Below, in pieces: positions 1 to 10,459 of a DNA stretch of 64,000 nt. Below the pieces are notes generated by a model, which had not been told where the DNA came from, searched no databases, and worked only from the letters and a program-made list of their open reading frames with translations. This DNA comes from Ampelomyces quisqualis (taxonomy: Eukaryota > Ascomycota > Dothideomycetes > Pleosporales > Phaeosphaeriaceae): NCBI GenBank assembly GCA_018398575.1, contig JAGTXZ010000005.1, forward strand, positions 3,224,001 through 3,288,000. The letters run 5' to 3'. Each line of letters begins with the position of its first letter. Position 1 is the stretch's first letter. The position numbers and the translations under genes were made by a program.

Positions 1-569
1 AGAGGCACGAAGGGTTCACCCCGCTGGTCCTGGAGGCTGTCCTGGGCGGCAGCAGCATCGACAAGCTCCAAGTTGTCCACCGCACCTATCGGTCCTTGAG
101 TCGCCTCTTTCCCAAAGTCTTGCGGCCTGCCGATATTCTCTGTTGTTCTTGCAAATACACGTTCTAGCCACTTTTCCGAGATGACAAAGCCCTCCTGACC
201 CTCCTGGAGACCAGACTGCACCATGATCATGACCTTGGTCACCTGCTCGTCCAGGCTGGGTAGCTCGCTCTGCTGAGCGGGCTCCATGCTGGTGGACGAG
301 GATTCGGTTTCGGGGCTGCCGCTGGTGCCTGGGGCGTCTGCCATGTCCACCGAGGTCGCTCGTGCGCTGCGTTGTGAAGCGCCGGCAGGCAGCGGCTTGG
401 TGGCGCGCGGGCTCGACTGCCCGCTGTTGCGGCGGGTGGTGGACGCCTGGCTGTCGAGGTCCATGTGGTCGTCGGCCATGTCGGAGTGCAGGCGCTTGGC
501 GGGCGACGACGACCGCGGTGCGCGGCGCTGGGGCTGTTGGTCGGGCTGAGCGGTGCTCTCGTCGGCCAT
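1..569 (-). CDS. Ubiquitin carboxyl-terminal hydrolase (UBP12-like), N-terminal part, cut by window edge
   Basis: The reverse strand stays open from position 1 to about 1112. The first in-frame ATG is at 569. The N-terminal 90 or so residues are low-complexity and acidic/serine-rich. Then comes a conserved block containing GFVISEKWLERVFART, followed by GPIGAVDNLEL and GEPFVP. I recognise this order from the N-terminal region of fungal ubiquitin-specific proteases of the Ubp12/USP15 type, which remove ubiquitin from proteins. The catalytic Cys and His boxes lie beyond the left edge, so activity cannot be judged here. The frame continues upstream of 569 with protein-like composition, including a basic KKRKIA stretch near 870, but has no ATG. 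A spliced upstream start is therefore possible. The family call is from motif memory and is moderately sure. Confidence 0.6.
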   Translation of the reverse strand, partial: MADESTAQPDQQPQRRAPRSSSPAKRLHSDMADDHMDLDSQASTTRRNSGQSSPRATKPLPAGASQRSARATSVDMADAPGTSGSPETESSSTSMEPAQQSELPSLDEQVTKVMIMVQSGLQEGQEGFVISEKWLERVFARTTENIGRPQDFGKEATQGPIGAVDNLELVDAAAAQDSLQDQRGEPFVP

Positions 570-1581
570 GGACGCCTCGCCGAGCGTCAGACCCGCGTAT
601 GCCTCGCTGGGCGAACTGGCTCCGGTGCCGGCGTCCCGAAGAGCGCTTCCGCTGACCTCACTGTCGACAAGCACTTCGTCGTGGAGGTGGGGAGGCAGAT
701 AGCGTGGCGGTGACGCGGACGCGTGGATGTTGTTGGTGGTGGCGGTGGTGGCGGTGGTGGTGCTGATGGTGCTGGGCGGGGGCGGGGACGATCGAGGCGC
801 TACAGCTTCCTCATCCGGTGGCGGCCCGGTGCTGTGGTCGCGGGTGGAAGTTTCTGTCGGGCCTGTCGCGATCTTCCGTTTCTTGGTGGAGGCCGTTGTG
901 GAGGTGGTTGGCCCGCCGTGAAGCCCGGTGGAGCTCCAGGACACGGCGAACGGGGGAGTGGGAGGGCGGTTGGCTAGCGGGCCTGCGCTGCAAATGCGTG
1001 CTTGTCTTGCGCGGCAACGGGGCAGGTGGGCGGTGCGTGGTGGGCGGTGGGCGGGGAGCGCGCAATGGCCGCTGAAAAGAGTGTATGGCGGTGAATGCGC
1101 GCTGCTTGCTCTTCACGTCACCTCTGGTTTGCCTTCAGCCTCGCAAAAATAAGCGACCCTTGGCGTTCGACACCTCCACCCCCGACTAGCTGCCTACGGA
1201 TACGAGCCTGTTGTGCTTCAAAGTTCACCCTAGCACAGTTTGCAGTGCAGGTCCACGGGCTGTATGCATGCTGCACATTGGGGGCATGCTGTACCCATCC
1301 CGCCCAACCCAATCCACTGGCGGTGTCTTGTACATAGGCACGGAGTACTCCGTAGTTCTTGAGCATCCCGCAGACCGGGTATGTACCGAGTACTCGCTTC
1401 GGGGTACCAGCCACACACGATACGCGGGCTCCAATGCAATCTAGATCCAAGCTTCCACGTCTGTCTAGTCTCGTGCCCATTTCGGTCTGCCATGGTGCGC
1501 CTCGTGGAAAAGAACAGTGTATTTATGCTATACAGCCACCTTGGCCATCTGATAGTCCGTGTGATATCTAGCCAGCTGGCC
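570..1581. other. Intergenic / possible 5' exon region of the ubiquitin protease
   Basis: There is no second gene here that I can support. The part from 570 to about 1112 is GC-rich and open on the reverse strand in frame with the protease. Around 1341-1352 lies the perfect 12-bp palindrome CGGAGTACTCCG. The remainder looks like ordinary flanking sequence between two genes on the reverse strand. Confidence 0.5.
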
Positions 1582-3357
1582 TCATTTGGACAACCATGCA
1601 AAAGCAGATGCGCCGCCGACGGGATTCGCGGAGCGCGGTTTAGCAGACGACGCACTGTCCGTGGGCTTCTCGCCATATGTGCTCCTCCTTACCTCGGGCG
1701 CTTCGTCCTCGTCCTTCCTCTTCCCATCGTCAAAGAAGCGCGATTGACCCGTTGCCGGTGATGATGTCGATGTCGATGTCGACAACGTGCGTGTGCCTGC
1801 TTTTGCGGGTCTCAATACTTTCATGCCTGTATCACGAGGCTTGTAGTTGGTATTGCATGCCGTGGTTTTACCCACGCTGGCCCAATCGAGAGACCCCGTG
1901 TTCCTTCTCTCTGATGAGTCGCGACGCCAATTGCTCAGCATGGCGGGAGATGGCCCATGGCGCGGAGCAGTTCCGGTGGGTGACGAGTCTTGCGTGTCTT
2001 TGGCATTTGCCTGTGTTGACGTAGATAGACCAAGACGTGGACGCTTCTCGAAGCTCCCACGGCCCCGTGGACCACCATCGTCAGAGCTTGCTGTGCCGGA
2101 GCCGGTATGCTTTGACTCGACATAAAAAGAGTCCTGTGCAGCAGCTAAAGTGCGCTCGTCCACCAGATCCTGCTTGGATCGTTCAAGGCCCATGGTTGTT
2201 GTCGTAGACTGTGGCTCTACATGGCCGAGGAATGTGCTGGTAGTCACCAGCGATTTGAAAGTGCGCTCGTCTTCGGGTCGCACCAGAGGAATTTGGAGTT
2301 TACAGTGATCATCGTCATATAAAGTCAGTTGATTGGAAGAGAACAGCAGATCCGCGTTGTGGGCGCGCAATACGTCGCTGCCTAGGAAAATTTGGATCGC
2401 TTTCGGATTGGTAGCTGTGTCGTATCCCTCGTTAACGGTGAACTCTACAGCTATGGAAGGGAGCTGTGGAGCTGGACTGCTAGACCGAGAAGAGCCTGTC
2501 ACCGGCACGGCCTCAGGGAGGTAGACTGAGATCTTGATCTTGCGGGCGCCACCAATGGTCTTGGTCACTTGATCTTGCAACCCAAGTCGCTCGATCAGAT
2601 GCATGTCGACAGACGATGAATATGAGCCAGAACACACTGCGGCGTACAAGAGAGCGTCGTGCTTGAAGTTGGTGTCGAGCCAGCAGCGGACGATAGCTGG
2701 CACTGATCCGAGTATAAACAAGCCCGGTGCCAACCCAGGAGGATCCATCAGTGCAGATGGGCCTAAGCCAGTAAGGCTGTTTGCCCGGCCAGATGTCATC
2801 GAGTGCACCGAGTGTCCCGCAGAGCTCTGTCGTCCATCCGACTTGTGCGAATAGCTGTGTTCGCTCATAGCAAGACCGCCAAGACCGCTGCCAGTGCGGG
2901 GTATGAGGTCAAGAGATGATCGTGAAGCGTGTGCCCAGTGGCCATGGTTCGCCGTCTCATCGAATCGAACACTGTTCGCACGTGAAGTGGCGCCTACCCT
3001 GCGAGGCTCTTCGTCTGCGTCGAGTTGAAGGTTGCCGATGAGGTTGCTCGAGTGGTCGTCGAAATTGGAGAAGTGTTCCGCCGTGGGCTGTTGTAGAGGC
3101 ACTGCGATTGGTAAGCACAGCCACAGCTACGAGAGCAGGAACAATGTCTTACTCTGCTGCGGCGTCCCGCCCAAGACCGAAGGGAAGGGAGAAGAGGTGC
3201 CCCAGACGCTCTTCAGTCGCGAATCATCATCCCGCTGACGTTCCAGGCGGGAAACACGATCTGATAGCTCGGCTTGGTTTTGCTGCACCCGAAGCATTTC
3301 TTCCTGGAAGCGCCAGTTGTCGTCGCGGGGCTGGAAAGCTACACTCTGTGGATCCAT
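1582..3357 (-). CDS. Conserved fungal protein of unknown function, 574 aa
   Basis: There are two exons, 3153-3357 and 1582-3101, with a 51-nt intron (donor GTAAGA, acceptor CGCAG). Joining them keeps the frame and regenerates a Met codon across the junction. The N-terminus (first 68 residues) contains a short predicted coiled coil (RFQEEMLRVQQNQAELSDRV). A globular block follows at roughly residues 190-350, with LFILGSVPAIVRCWLDT, then IQIFLGSDVLRAHNADLLFS and LYDDDHCKLQIPLVRPEDE. The DT residues followed later by FLGSDVLR vaguely recall a retropepsin-like fold, but I see no DTG triad, so this is only a suggestion. The C-terminal 200 residues are disordered, Ser/Thr-rich and basic. I do not recognise a named family. 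The start is the ATG at 3357. Confidence 0.75.
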
Positions 3358-3992
3358 TCCCGTGGGTCTCTCATCCCTTGTTGGGGCAGCAATTAAGAGC
3401 GTCGCCTCCTCCGATGTACCCTCCTTCCAACAAGACCAGGCGCCAGGGCCGCCAATTCCTAAGACCTCCCCCTCTCGATGTACCAAACCGCTCGAGTGCT
3501 TTTCGTGGGGAATGAGTATGGCGGACCGCACAGCTAGGGCAGGTGATGTTTCGCGATGGGATTTGTATCGTCGTGGATATACGGATCGGAAGCTTCAGAA
3601 GTAGAGTTCGTGGGAATCGATGGTGCAGCGTCAACGACGTTGTGGGTTGCGTCGTAGGCCGTGTGGGTATGTGTGGTGGTTGCTTAGTGTGGTAGAGCGC
3701 AAAGGTAAGGGCGGAAGGCAGGCAGGTGTCACAGGTGTCAGGCTCCTCTCAGCAGCGCACGTTCGAAGAGAAACTAGTATACAGAAAGCGCTCAACAGAG
3801 CATGCAGTTGGCGTTGCATTTGTTCAATGTTCTCGATGCACGTCGCGGGAACATGCCATGCAACATGCGCTACAACTAGCGTCACCGTGCCCCGTCTCCC
3901 CGCAGTCATTGTGGAAGACCCCCCCATCACGTTCGCAGAGACAAGAGACACGTCAACCTCCATGTTCACTCTTTCTGCTGCTGAACATTCTC
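3358..3992. other. Intergenic region
   Basis: Flanking sequence between two reverse-strand genes. Open frames on both strands here lack conserved motifs or splice-consistent extensions, and I see nothing I can support. Confidence 0.5.
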
Positions 3993-5113
3993 TCAACATC
4001 TGTTGGACCCAGCAGTGTTCCCCTCCCACCGTTTCCACGCTTCCGGGTCATTCCAGGCAGGTAGCACCATGGGCAGCTTGTCGGGTGCCTGGTCTGGCCA
4101 CTCTCGCGCAATGACTCCCATGAGCTCCTGAAACAATACGTCGTAGCCTGCGGGATTGAAGTGGAGGCCTGCAGCCAGCTTAACACACAAAGACAGAAAA
4201 GCTTCAAGACGGCTCTTACTCACCATCGTACATGAGTTCTACCAAGGCGTCGTTCTGCGGCACACCCAAGGACCCGGGTAGCGGATCTCCAGACTTCCAT
4301 GCATCTTTCTGGAAAGCAGCCTTGTCCATGAACGCCTGCCACAGGTTCACGACAGGAACGTTGAGCTTCGCGCCAACCTCGCACGCCGCCTCGGCGTAGT
4401 CTTTGGTCGCACTAGCAAGACGGGTGATACTTGGGTATCCGCTAGCCTGATCTCGCGGCCACCATAGATGCTCATTGACGGGCGGCGGAGCAATGAGGAG
4501 GACACGAGGGTTGTGAGCTACGACTTGGGGATGCGTGATGATTCGCTCGATGTTGGACTTGTACTCGTCGAGCGGAACATGCTGCTTGTTCGGTGCATCT
4601 GGCAGCGAGGCATCGTTGGCACCAAAGAAAACAAGCTAGTTGGGCTAATCAGTGGACGTGGCCACACGTCAACGAAGTCATACCAGAAAGCGGATTTTGG
4701 CCTGTTCTGGCGATGGAATGAGTGCCGGGAGCACCTGAAGGGCTTGGCGGGTATTGTATCCGCTGTCCACGCATCAGACACCAGGCTATGAAGCATAGAG
4801 TGATAATACCTTTGACCTCGGTTGACCACGTCTAGTCTCCTCATGTATGCTCAAGAACAATCAGTACTTTGTTCGTGTCCTCTAACCCCACAACGAATAG
4901 GAGAGCCACTGTGCCAAGGCTGCTGAGTCGCGACGAAAACACACTTTCACTAACCAGCCTGCAGCGCTGCTGAAAAGCCGAAGCCTCGTGTCTGATCGAA
5001 CGAGTCCTGGGTGATGGAGTCCCCAAAGAGGAAGAATTGTTCGTACAGAGCAGGCTGCTGAATGGTCAGCCAAGCACAAGCGATGTGTCCGAGCTTTATC
5101 GATCACTTGCCAT
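3993..5113 (-). CDS. GDSL/SGNH-hydrolase, isoamyl acetate esterase (IAH1)-like
   Basis: Six exons (5111-5113, 4955-5057, 4810-4849, 4684-4762, 4224-4635, 3993-4168) give a continuous 270-residue frame. The SGNH blocks are all visible: FGDSIT with the nucleophile at Ser15, the GYNTR block, FFGANDA with the oxyanion Asn, and DGLHF with the Asp/His of the triad. The C-terminal tail after GLHFNPAGYDVLF, rich in Trp and Pro, is typical of the IAH1 group, which hydrolyses short-chain acetate esters in the cytosol. The first exon appears to be ATG alone, followed by a 53-nt intron with the GC donor GCAAGT and a CTGAC branch-like site; a stop lies upstream in the exon-2 frame, so the start must be spliced. 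The family is confident and the start less so. Confidence 0.85.
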
Positions 5114-5770
5114 GTCTTCGCAGCGGGATGCAGCCTCGGTCAATGGGTTCGCAAGCTTTTCAGATGGTCCCGTGTTGTCGCCGCTATCATTTGCGTGTCG
5201 GTCGACCAGGCTCGCAATGCTCCAAGCACCGAGCGCGAGTAAATCGCAGCATCGCCTGTGGGGTTGCGGTACTTTGAGCGGTGGGCTGTCATTGGCCCTG
5301 ATGTGGCAGCCGCTTTGCCGTTTTGGAACTGGCAGCAGGACCCTGGATTCGTGACAATCACGGGGGCAACACGCTGACTCGGCGGTGAGGGTCCTCGTCC
5401 ATTGTTCCCACAGTCTCGATGGATGGTTTGTGGATTTGGTGAAGAGATGCGCCGGCTTGCAGGCAGGAAGCAAGCGTGTTGATGGTACTCCGTACGGATA
5501 CGGTGGACATATGTACTGGTACTGGTGGCTGACGTGTCCCCCAACACGGTGCGTGCACAACCCCAGACGGAGCAGCAGGCCGAAGTCAGTCCGCCGCGCA
5601 GTGGGCATGACCTCGAAGACGCTACTCTGCCCTCGTCCTTCAGATGACCTTGGTAGCGGCTTCGACCCGCTGCACCAGCTACATGCCGTTGTTTCACCCC
5701 CCACTCACATAGGCAGACGGCTGCAGTCTCCAGCACTGTCCCCCCTTCCCCCTCCCCCGCGGTCCTCACC
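5114..5770. other. Divergent intergenic region (esterase / CLC gene)
   Basis: This 657-bp spacer lies between two divergently transcribed genes and should hold both promoters. It includes a TACTCCGTACGGATAC stretch near 5486. Long open frames on both strands here have no recognisable motifs and look like GC-driven shadows. Confidence 0.5.
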
Positions 5771-8646
5771 ATGCCGAAGTCGATGCACTCGTACCGGAGC
5801 GTCGACGACTACGATGGCGATGGCGACGGGTACCTCGAGCAGCAGGAGCGCGACGACACGATCAGCAGCACCACCCCGACGTCGCCCACGGCCACGTTCC
5901 GGCTGCCGAGACAGATGCGAGCGTCTGACCACGACCTCGCGCGCTCCCGGGAGAACCTCAACGAACGCTCCCGCCTGCTCGGGCACCGCCATGGCCAGGC
6001 ATCGCGGTCATACAGCAGCCTGCCAGCCACGACGCCGGGCACGCCACGGCCGGGCCAGAAGCGCCACAACGCGCAGCTGCCTACGAGCTCGCGCATGCGG
6101 TCCAGCCGGGCCGGCTCCTTCTCGCACTCGTTCAGTCAGCGGCTAGTGAATGCGCTGGGCGAGCGCCGCCCGGGGCTGGAAGAGAGCATGCACTCGGCCA
6201 AGGCCTCGCTCTGGCAGGACAACCGCGTGTGGTACGACCAGTTTACCTCGACCGACTGGGTGCACGACAACATTGCCGATGCCTATCGGGTCAAAGCCCT
6301 CAGGAGCCGGAGGGACATCAGAGGCCGCATCCTGGCGTGGTTCGACGGTGCCCAGGGCTGGATCCTGGTAGCCCTTATTGGTGTGTTGACTGCCACGTGC
6401 GCCTACTTTGTTAATACCACCGAAACCACTCTGTTCGACTGGAAGGAGGGCTACTGTGAGAAGAAATGGAGCCTGAGCCGCAAGCCCTGCTGTCAAGGCG
6501 CTACCATGTGCGAGGACTGGGTACACTGGTCCAAGGTCATTCGCAGTGACAGGCTGGATGTGATCCATACGCAATATGGCTTCTTCGTGCTATCTGTCGT
6601 TGTGCTGTCCCTTGCATCTTGCTTGTTGACGCTGACTACCAAGACCATCATCCCCTCGGCCATTTCACTAGCCACGCTCGATGAAGACTTGGGCGCAGAA
6701 GTGCAGCGTCGCCTTCCAGAAGACGAGGACGAGGACGAGGACGATGGAAAGCGTGTTACTAGTCCCGAGTCAAGGTTCCAAGAGGCCCAGCTCCGTCCTC
6801 CGATGGTCTACTACTCCGCTGCCGGCAGTGGTGTAGCTGAAGTCAAAGTCATCTTGAGCGGTTTCGTTCTCCACGGATATCTCGGTGTACGCACGCTCAT
6901 CATCAAAACGCTCGCTTTGGTCCTCTCGGTTGCATCTGGTCTCAGCCTTGGCAAAGAGGGCCCATACGTCCATATCGCTACTTGCATAGGCAACATCGCA
7001 TGTCGTATCTTCTCCAAGTACAGCGACAACGATGGCAAGCGTAGGGAGATATTGAGTGCCAGCGCCGCTAGTGGTGTTGCCGTTGCCTTTGGTGCTCCGA
7101 TAGGCGGAGTGTTGTTCAGCTTGGAGGAAGTGAGCTACTACTTTCCCTCCAAGACACTGTTTAGGACCTTCTTCTGCTGCATAGTAAGTGTTCTTCTATT
7201 TTCCTTGCTCCATACTAATTTGACGATAGGCCGCAGCACTGTCGCTAAAATTCCTGGATCCCTACGGCACCAAGAAGATTGTCTTGTTCGAGGTCCGCTA
7301 TCACCTCGACTGGAAGTTTTTCGAGCTCGCTACCTTCATATTCACTGGTGCGGTCGGAGGCGTTCTTGGTGCTTTGTTCATAAAAGCGTCCCGTATCTGG
7401 GCCAAGACGTTCCGCCGCATACCCGTCATCAAGAAACATCCTCTGCTCGAAGTCCTCCTTGTGGCATTGGTGACTGGCCTCGTGAGCTTCTGGAACCGAT
7501 ACACCAAACTACCAGTCACCGAACTCTTATTCGAACTCGCCAGTCCCTGTGACACCTACACTGATTCCGGTGATGGGCTTTGTCCAACTGTTGAGCATAT
7601 ACCGAGCGTGCTCAAGGTACTCTTCATAGCCTTTGTGATCAAGGCCTGTTTGACAGTCGTGACCTTTGGCATCAAAGTACCCGCCGGTATCTACGTGCCA
7701 TCCATGGTCGTTGGTGGCCTTGCGGGGCGTTTCATCGGCCATAGCGTTCAGCTCGTCGCATTTCATTACGGCAGCCTGGGCATCTTCAGTGAATGCTCAC
7801 CCGACGATGCGCCCGGCACCTGCCTTGTTCCCGGCGTGTACGCACTGGTCGCCGCCGGTGCCACCATGACCGGCGTAACACGTCTGACCATCACTCTGGC
7901 CGTCATTCTTTTCGAACTCACAGGCAGCCTTGACCACGTCTTGCCGTTTTCTTTGGGCATATTGGTTGCCAAATGGGTCGCCGACGCCATTGAACCGCTC
8001 AGCATCTACGACCTACTCACAGACATGAACTCATACCCCTTCCTCGACAACAAGGTTCGACCAATATTCACCTCTGAACTCGGTGACATTACGCGGCGCA
8101 TCCGACCAGACCATATCATCGACATCTCCGACGAATCCCTTGTCCCGGCAAGCGAATTGCGCGACAAGCAGCGCGGCCTGCAAATGACGGGCGAACTCGA
8201 TGGCGGTCTCCCAATCATCAAGCACGGCGTCCTAGTCGGTCTCATCCCTGCACCCGATCTTCAATTTGCGCTAGACAAATTAGACAACGAACAAAACACC
8301 CTCTGTTTAATGTCTACTCAAGTCGACTGGGCCGCGGGACGCGAGCCCCACGGCGAAGAATCACAAATCTTATACGACCCGAGCGATTTCACGCCGTACA
8401 TTGATCCCGCGCCCGTATCTCTAGACGCGCATAGCCCGATGGACCTGGTGTACGAATGCTTTGTCAAACTCGGCCTTCGGTATATTTGCGTCCTGCGCGA
8501 CGGCAAGTTTGCCGGACTGGTACGTTGAATGTGCATTTCCTTGACTCGCTACAAACCACTGACGTCCAGCCAAGGTCCATAAGAAATCTTTCGTCAAGTA
8601 CATGAAGGAGTTGGAACGGAATGAGAAGAAACATGGCGATATTTAG
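5771..8646 (+). CDS. Voltage-gated chloride channel family protein (CLC Cl-/H+ exchanger), 924 aa
   Basis: Three exons (5771-7183, 7230-8519, 8575-8646) keep one frame; the introns are GTAAGT...GATAG (46 nt) and GTACGT...CCAAG (55 nt). After a cytoplasmic N-terminus of about 195 residues, the membrane domain carries the CLC anion-path motifs: GSGVAEVK near 351, GKEGPYVH near 393 with the gating glutamate, and AGIYVPSM near 622. GVLFSLEEVS near 446 carries the internal glutamate typical of proton-coupled CLCs, so this is probably an exchanger of Golgi, endosome or vacuole membranes, like yeast Gef1. The C-terminal 180 residues contain the CBS-domain region. An extra-membrane loop holds Cys pairs (KPCCQGATMCEDW), and an acidic EDEDEDEDD run lies in a cytosolic loop. 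The family is very sure. Confidence 0.95.
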
Positions 8647-9004
8647 ACGAGCTGGGTGATGCACATGGGGAGTTTGGGTTCGGGTTTGGATTTGGGTTTC
8701 TTGGCTACTGGCATGGCGATATCCAGTTGGCGTTTTGTGGATTTTCTTGTGCTCCTTCCGCGTTGTCGAGGAGTGGGCATGGCATAGCATAGCATAGCAT
8801 AGCACAGCGTAGTTCGTCATAGTATAGTATAGTATAGTATAATCTTCAACCCCCAACGCGCCATCCATCAACACCGCATTTACTTCTCAAAAGACAGAAT
8901 GACTCCCCAATTCAGTTCTTTCCGACCCAAACCCTCGATATTATCCTGTTCATCAAAGCGGTGGGTATTTATCTTCGAATCTACTTCCCCCCCCCCTGCG
9001 CGAC
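8647..9004. repeat. Pentanucleotide microsatellites between convergent genes
   Basis: The 358-bp spacer between two convergent genes contains two adjacent 5-nt microsatellites. One is about four and a half copies of ATAGC at roughly 8781-8803. The other is about five copies of AGTAT at roughly 8819-8841. The two units differ by one base plus register, so one may have arisen from the other. A C-run of eight lies near 8990. Confidence 0.85.
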
Positions 9005-10246
9005 TTACTTTGCTGAACCTCTGGCATTCGCGGCAGCCGCTTTGCGTGCTAGATACCTCTCGCGGGCGCTCTGTACTTGGGCTTGCGTCTTGCGAGACTT
9101 TGCTGCGTGGGCTAATTTTGCGGCTTCGGTGGCTTCTTGGTCGGCCTTTCGTTTTGCCGTGGCTTCGATTTGCTGGGCGATGAGGGCTGTTTGGCGGTCG
9201 CGCTGGGCGTGGCGGGGTGCACTGGTAGTACTTTTTGGCGCGGGGACAGTGGGTTCGGAGTGCGTGGTGGTGGCGGAGGAGGAAGAAGGTGCGGGAGGGG
9301 GTTTAGGTTTGGCGACGATGTTGAGGCCGGCGGAGAGGAGTTGGCGTTTATCGGCTACTTGGCCGTCGTGGTTGAGGAGGACTTTTTTCCCCTGGGCGGC
9401 TAGTTCGTCGACGATTTGCTGCTCGGTTTTCTTTCCTTCTTCTTCGAGCGCAACGGGCACGACTATGCCTTCCTGCTTGACCCTTGCTGCGGCTGCCATG
9501 GCTTCTTCGTGTTGTTTCTCACGCTCAGCGAGCATTTTCTTGTGGAAGCTCATCATGCCAAATTTACGCCGTTGTTCTTCTTCCGCTGCGACGCGCTTCT
9601 GTTCTTCTTCTTCCGCGCGCGCGGATTCTTCTTGTTGCGACACGTATGCCGAAGTCACGAATTTCTCCTTGTCGGCGAATTCGTCGCCCTCGTTTTCGCG
9701 CGTCCGTTGGAGGAATTTGTCGCGCGCGCGGAGTTGGTCGGATTTGCGCTGCTCGGCCGCAGAGAATAGCGAGTCCATGTACTTGGGCGTGCGGGACGCA
9801 GGGTCGGCTTGCTCGTCGGCCTTCTTGAGGGCGGAAGAGGCGTGCAGGGCGTCGTAGGCGGTGTCATAGTCGTATATTGTTGAGTCGGTGGCTAGGGCTT
9901 CTTGTGCGCGGAGGGCGGATTCTTTGGCCGAGGCGGAGGCCTCGAGGAGGGTTGGGTCGTCATGTTTGGGAATAGGCTTGCGCGTGGGAGGGGCGGGGAG
10001 TTGACCTTTTGGGGGTTTGGGAGGTACTGATTTAGAGGGCTCGGGCACGGAGCCGAGGGTGTCGTCGAAGTGGAATTCACCAATTTCTTGCGCGCCGTCC
10101 GTAGCTGTCGCCTTGCCCTCGACGTCCTCCTCTTCGTCGTCCAACAGTGGCTTCTTCTTCTTCTTCTTCGGAGCTGACTTAGCGCCTGGCTTCGGGAGCG
10201 CGTTTGGCGCCTTGTTCTTCAGGCTCAGTCCAAATTTCAAGGACAT
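9005..10246 (-). CDS. Nuclear speckle splicing regulatory protein 1 (NSRP1/CCDC55)-like, 413 aa
   Basis: Single exon. The ATG at 10246 starts MSLKFGLSLKNKAP, followed by a Lys-rich run and an acidic patch. The NSRP1 N-terminal domain follows: YDYDTAYDALHA, then PKYMDSLFSAAEQRKSDQL and DEFADKEKFVTSAYVSQQ, with a long charged coiled coil to about residue 260. The C-terminal third is disordered and Ala/Lys/Arg-rich. Human NSRP1 regulates alternative splicing in nuclear speckles; a role in fungal mRNA processing is inference. The gene is divergent from the next one with a 213-bp shared promoter. Reading upstream of 10246 stays open but contributes no conserved residues. Confidence 0.88.
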   Translation of the reverse strand: MSLKFGLSLKNKAPNALPKPGAKSAPKKKKKKPLLDDEEEDVEGKATATDGAQEIGEFHFDDTLGSVPEPSKSVPPKPPKGQLPAPPTRKPIPKHDDPTLLEASASAKESALRAQEALATDSTIYDYDTAYDALHASSALKKADEQADPASRTPKYMDSLFSAAEQRKSDQLRARDKFLQRTRENEGDEFADKEKFVTSAYVSQQEESARAEEEEQKRVAAEEEQRRKFGMMSFHKKMLAEREKQHEEAMAAAARVKQEGIVVPVALEEEGKKTEQQIVDELAAQGKKVLLNHDGQVADKRQLLSAGLNIVAKPKPPPAPSSSSATTTHSEPTVPAPKSTTSAPRHAQRDRQTALIAQQIEATAKRKADQEATEAAKLAHAAKSRKTQAQVQSARERYLARKAAAANARGSAK

Positions 10247-10459
10247 GTTGTGAATGGGTGGTGGTGTTGTCGCGTGAGGCGTGCGCAAGTCAACCTGTCG
10301 GCCCGCCAAGTCTGCGCGCACCAGTGAGATGATCGAAACCTCCGCGATTGCCCGCACGTTCACTCCTCCCCCCACCATGAGCAACCAGCGCCGCGACCCC
10401 GCGCACTCGTAGAATACTCCTCATGTATTACTGGATCCCATCACTTCACAGTCCTCATC

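Noticed and set aside
5140..5772. Long reverse-strand frames in the esterase/CLC spacer
   Set aside because: No conserved residues; two different frames are open over the same bases, as expected from GC bias.
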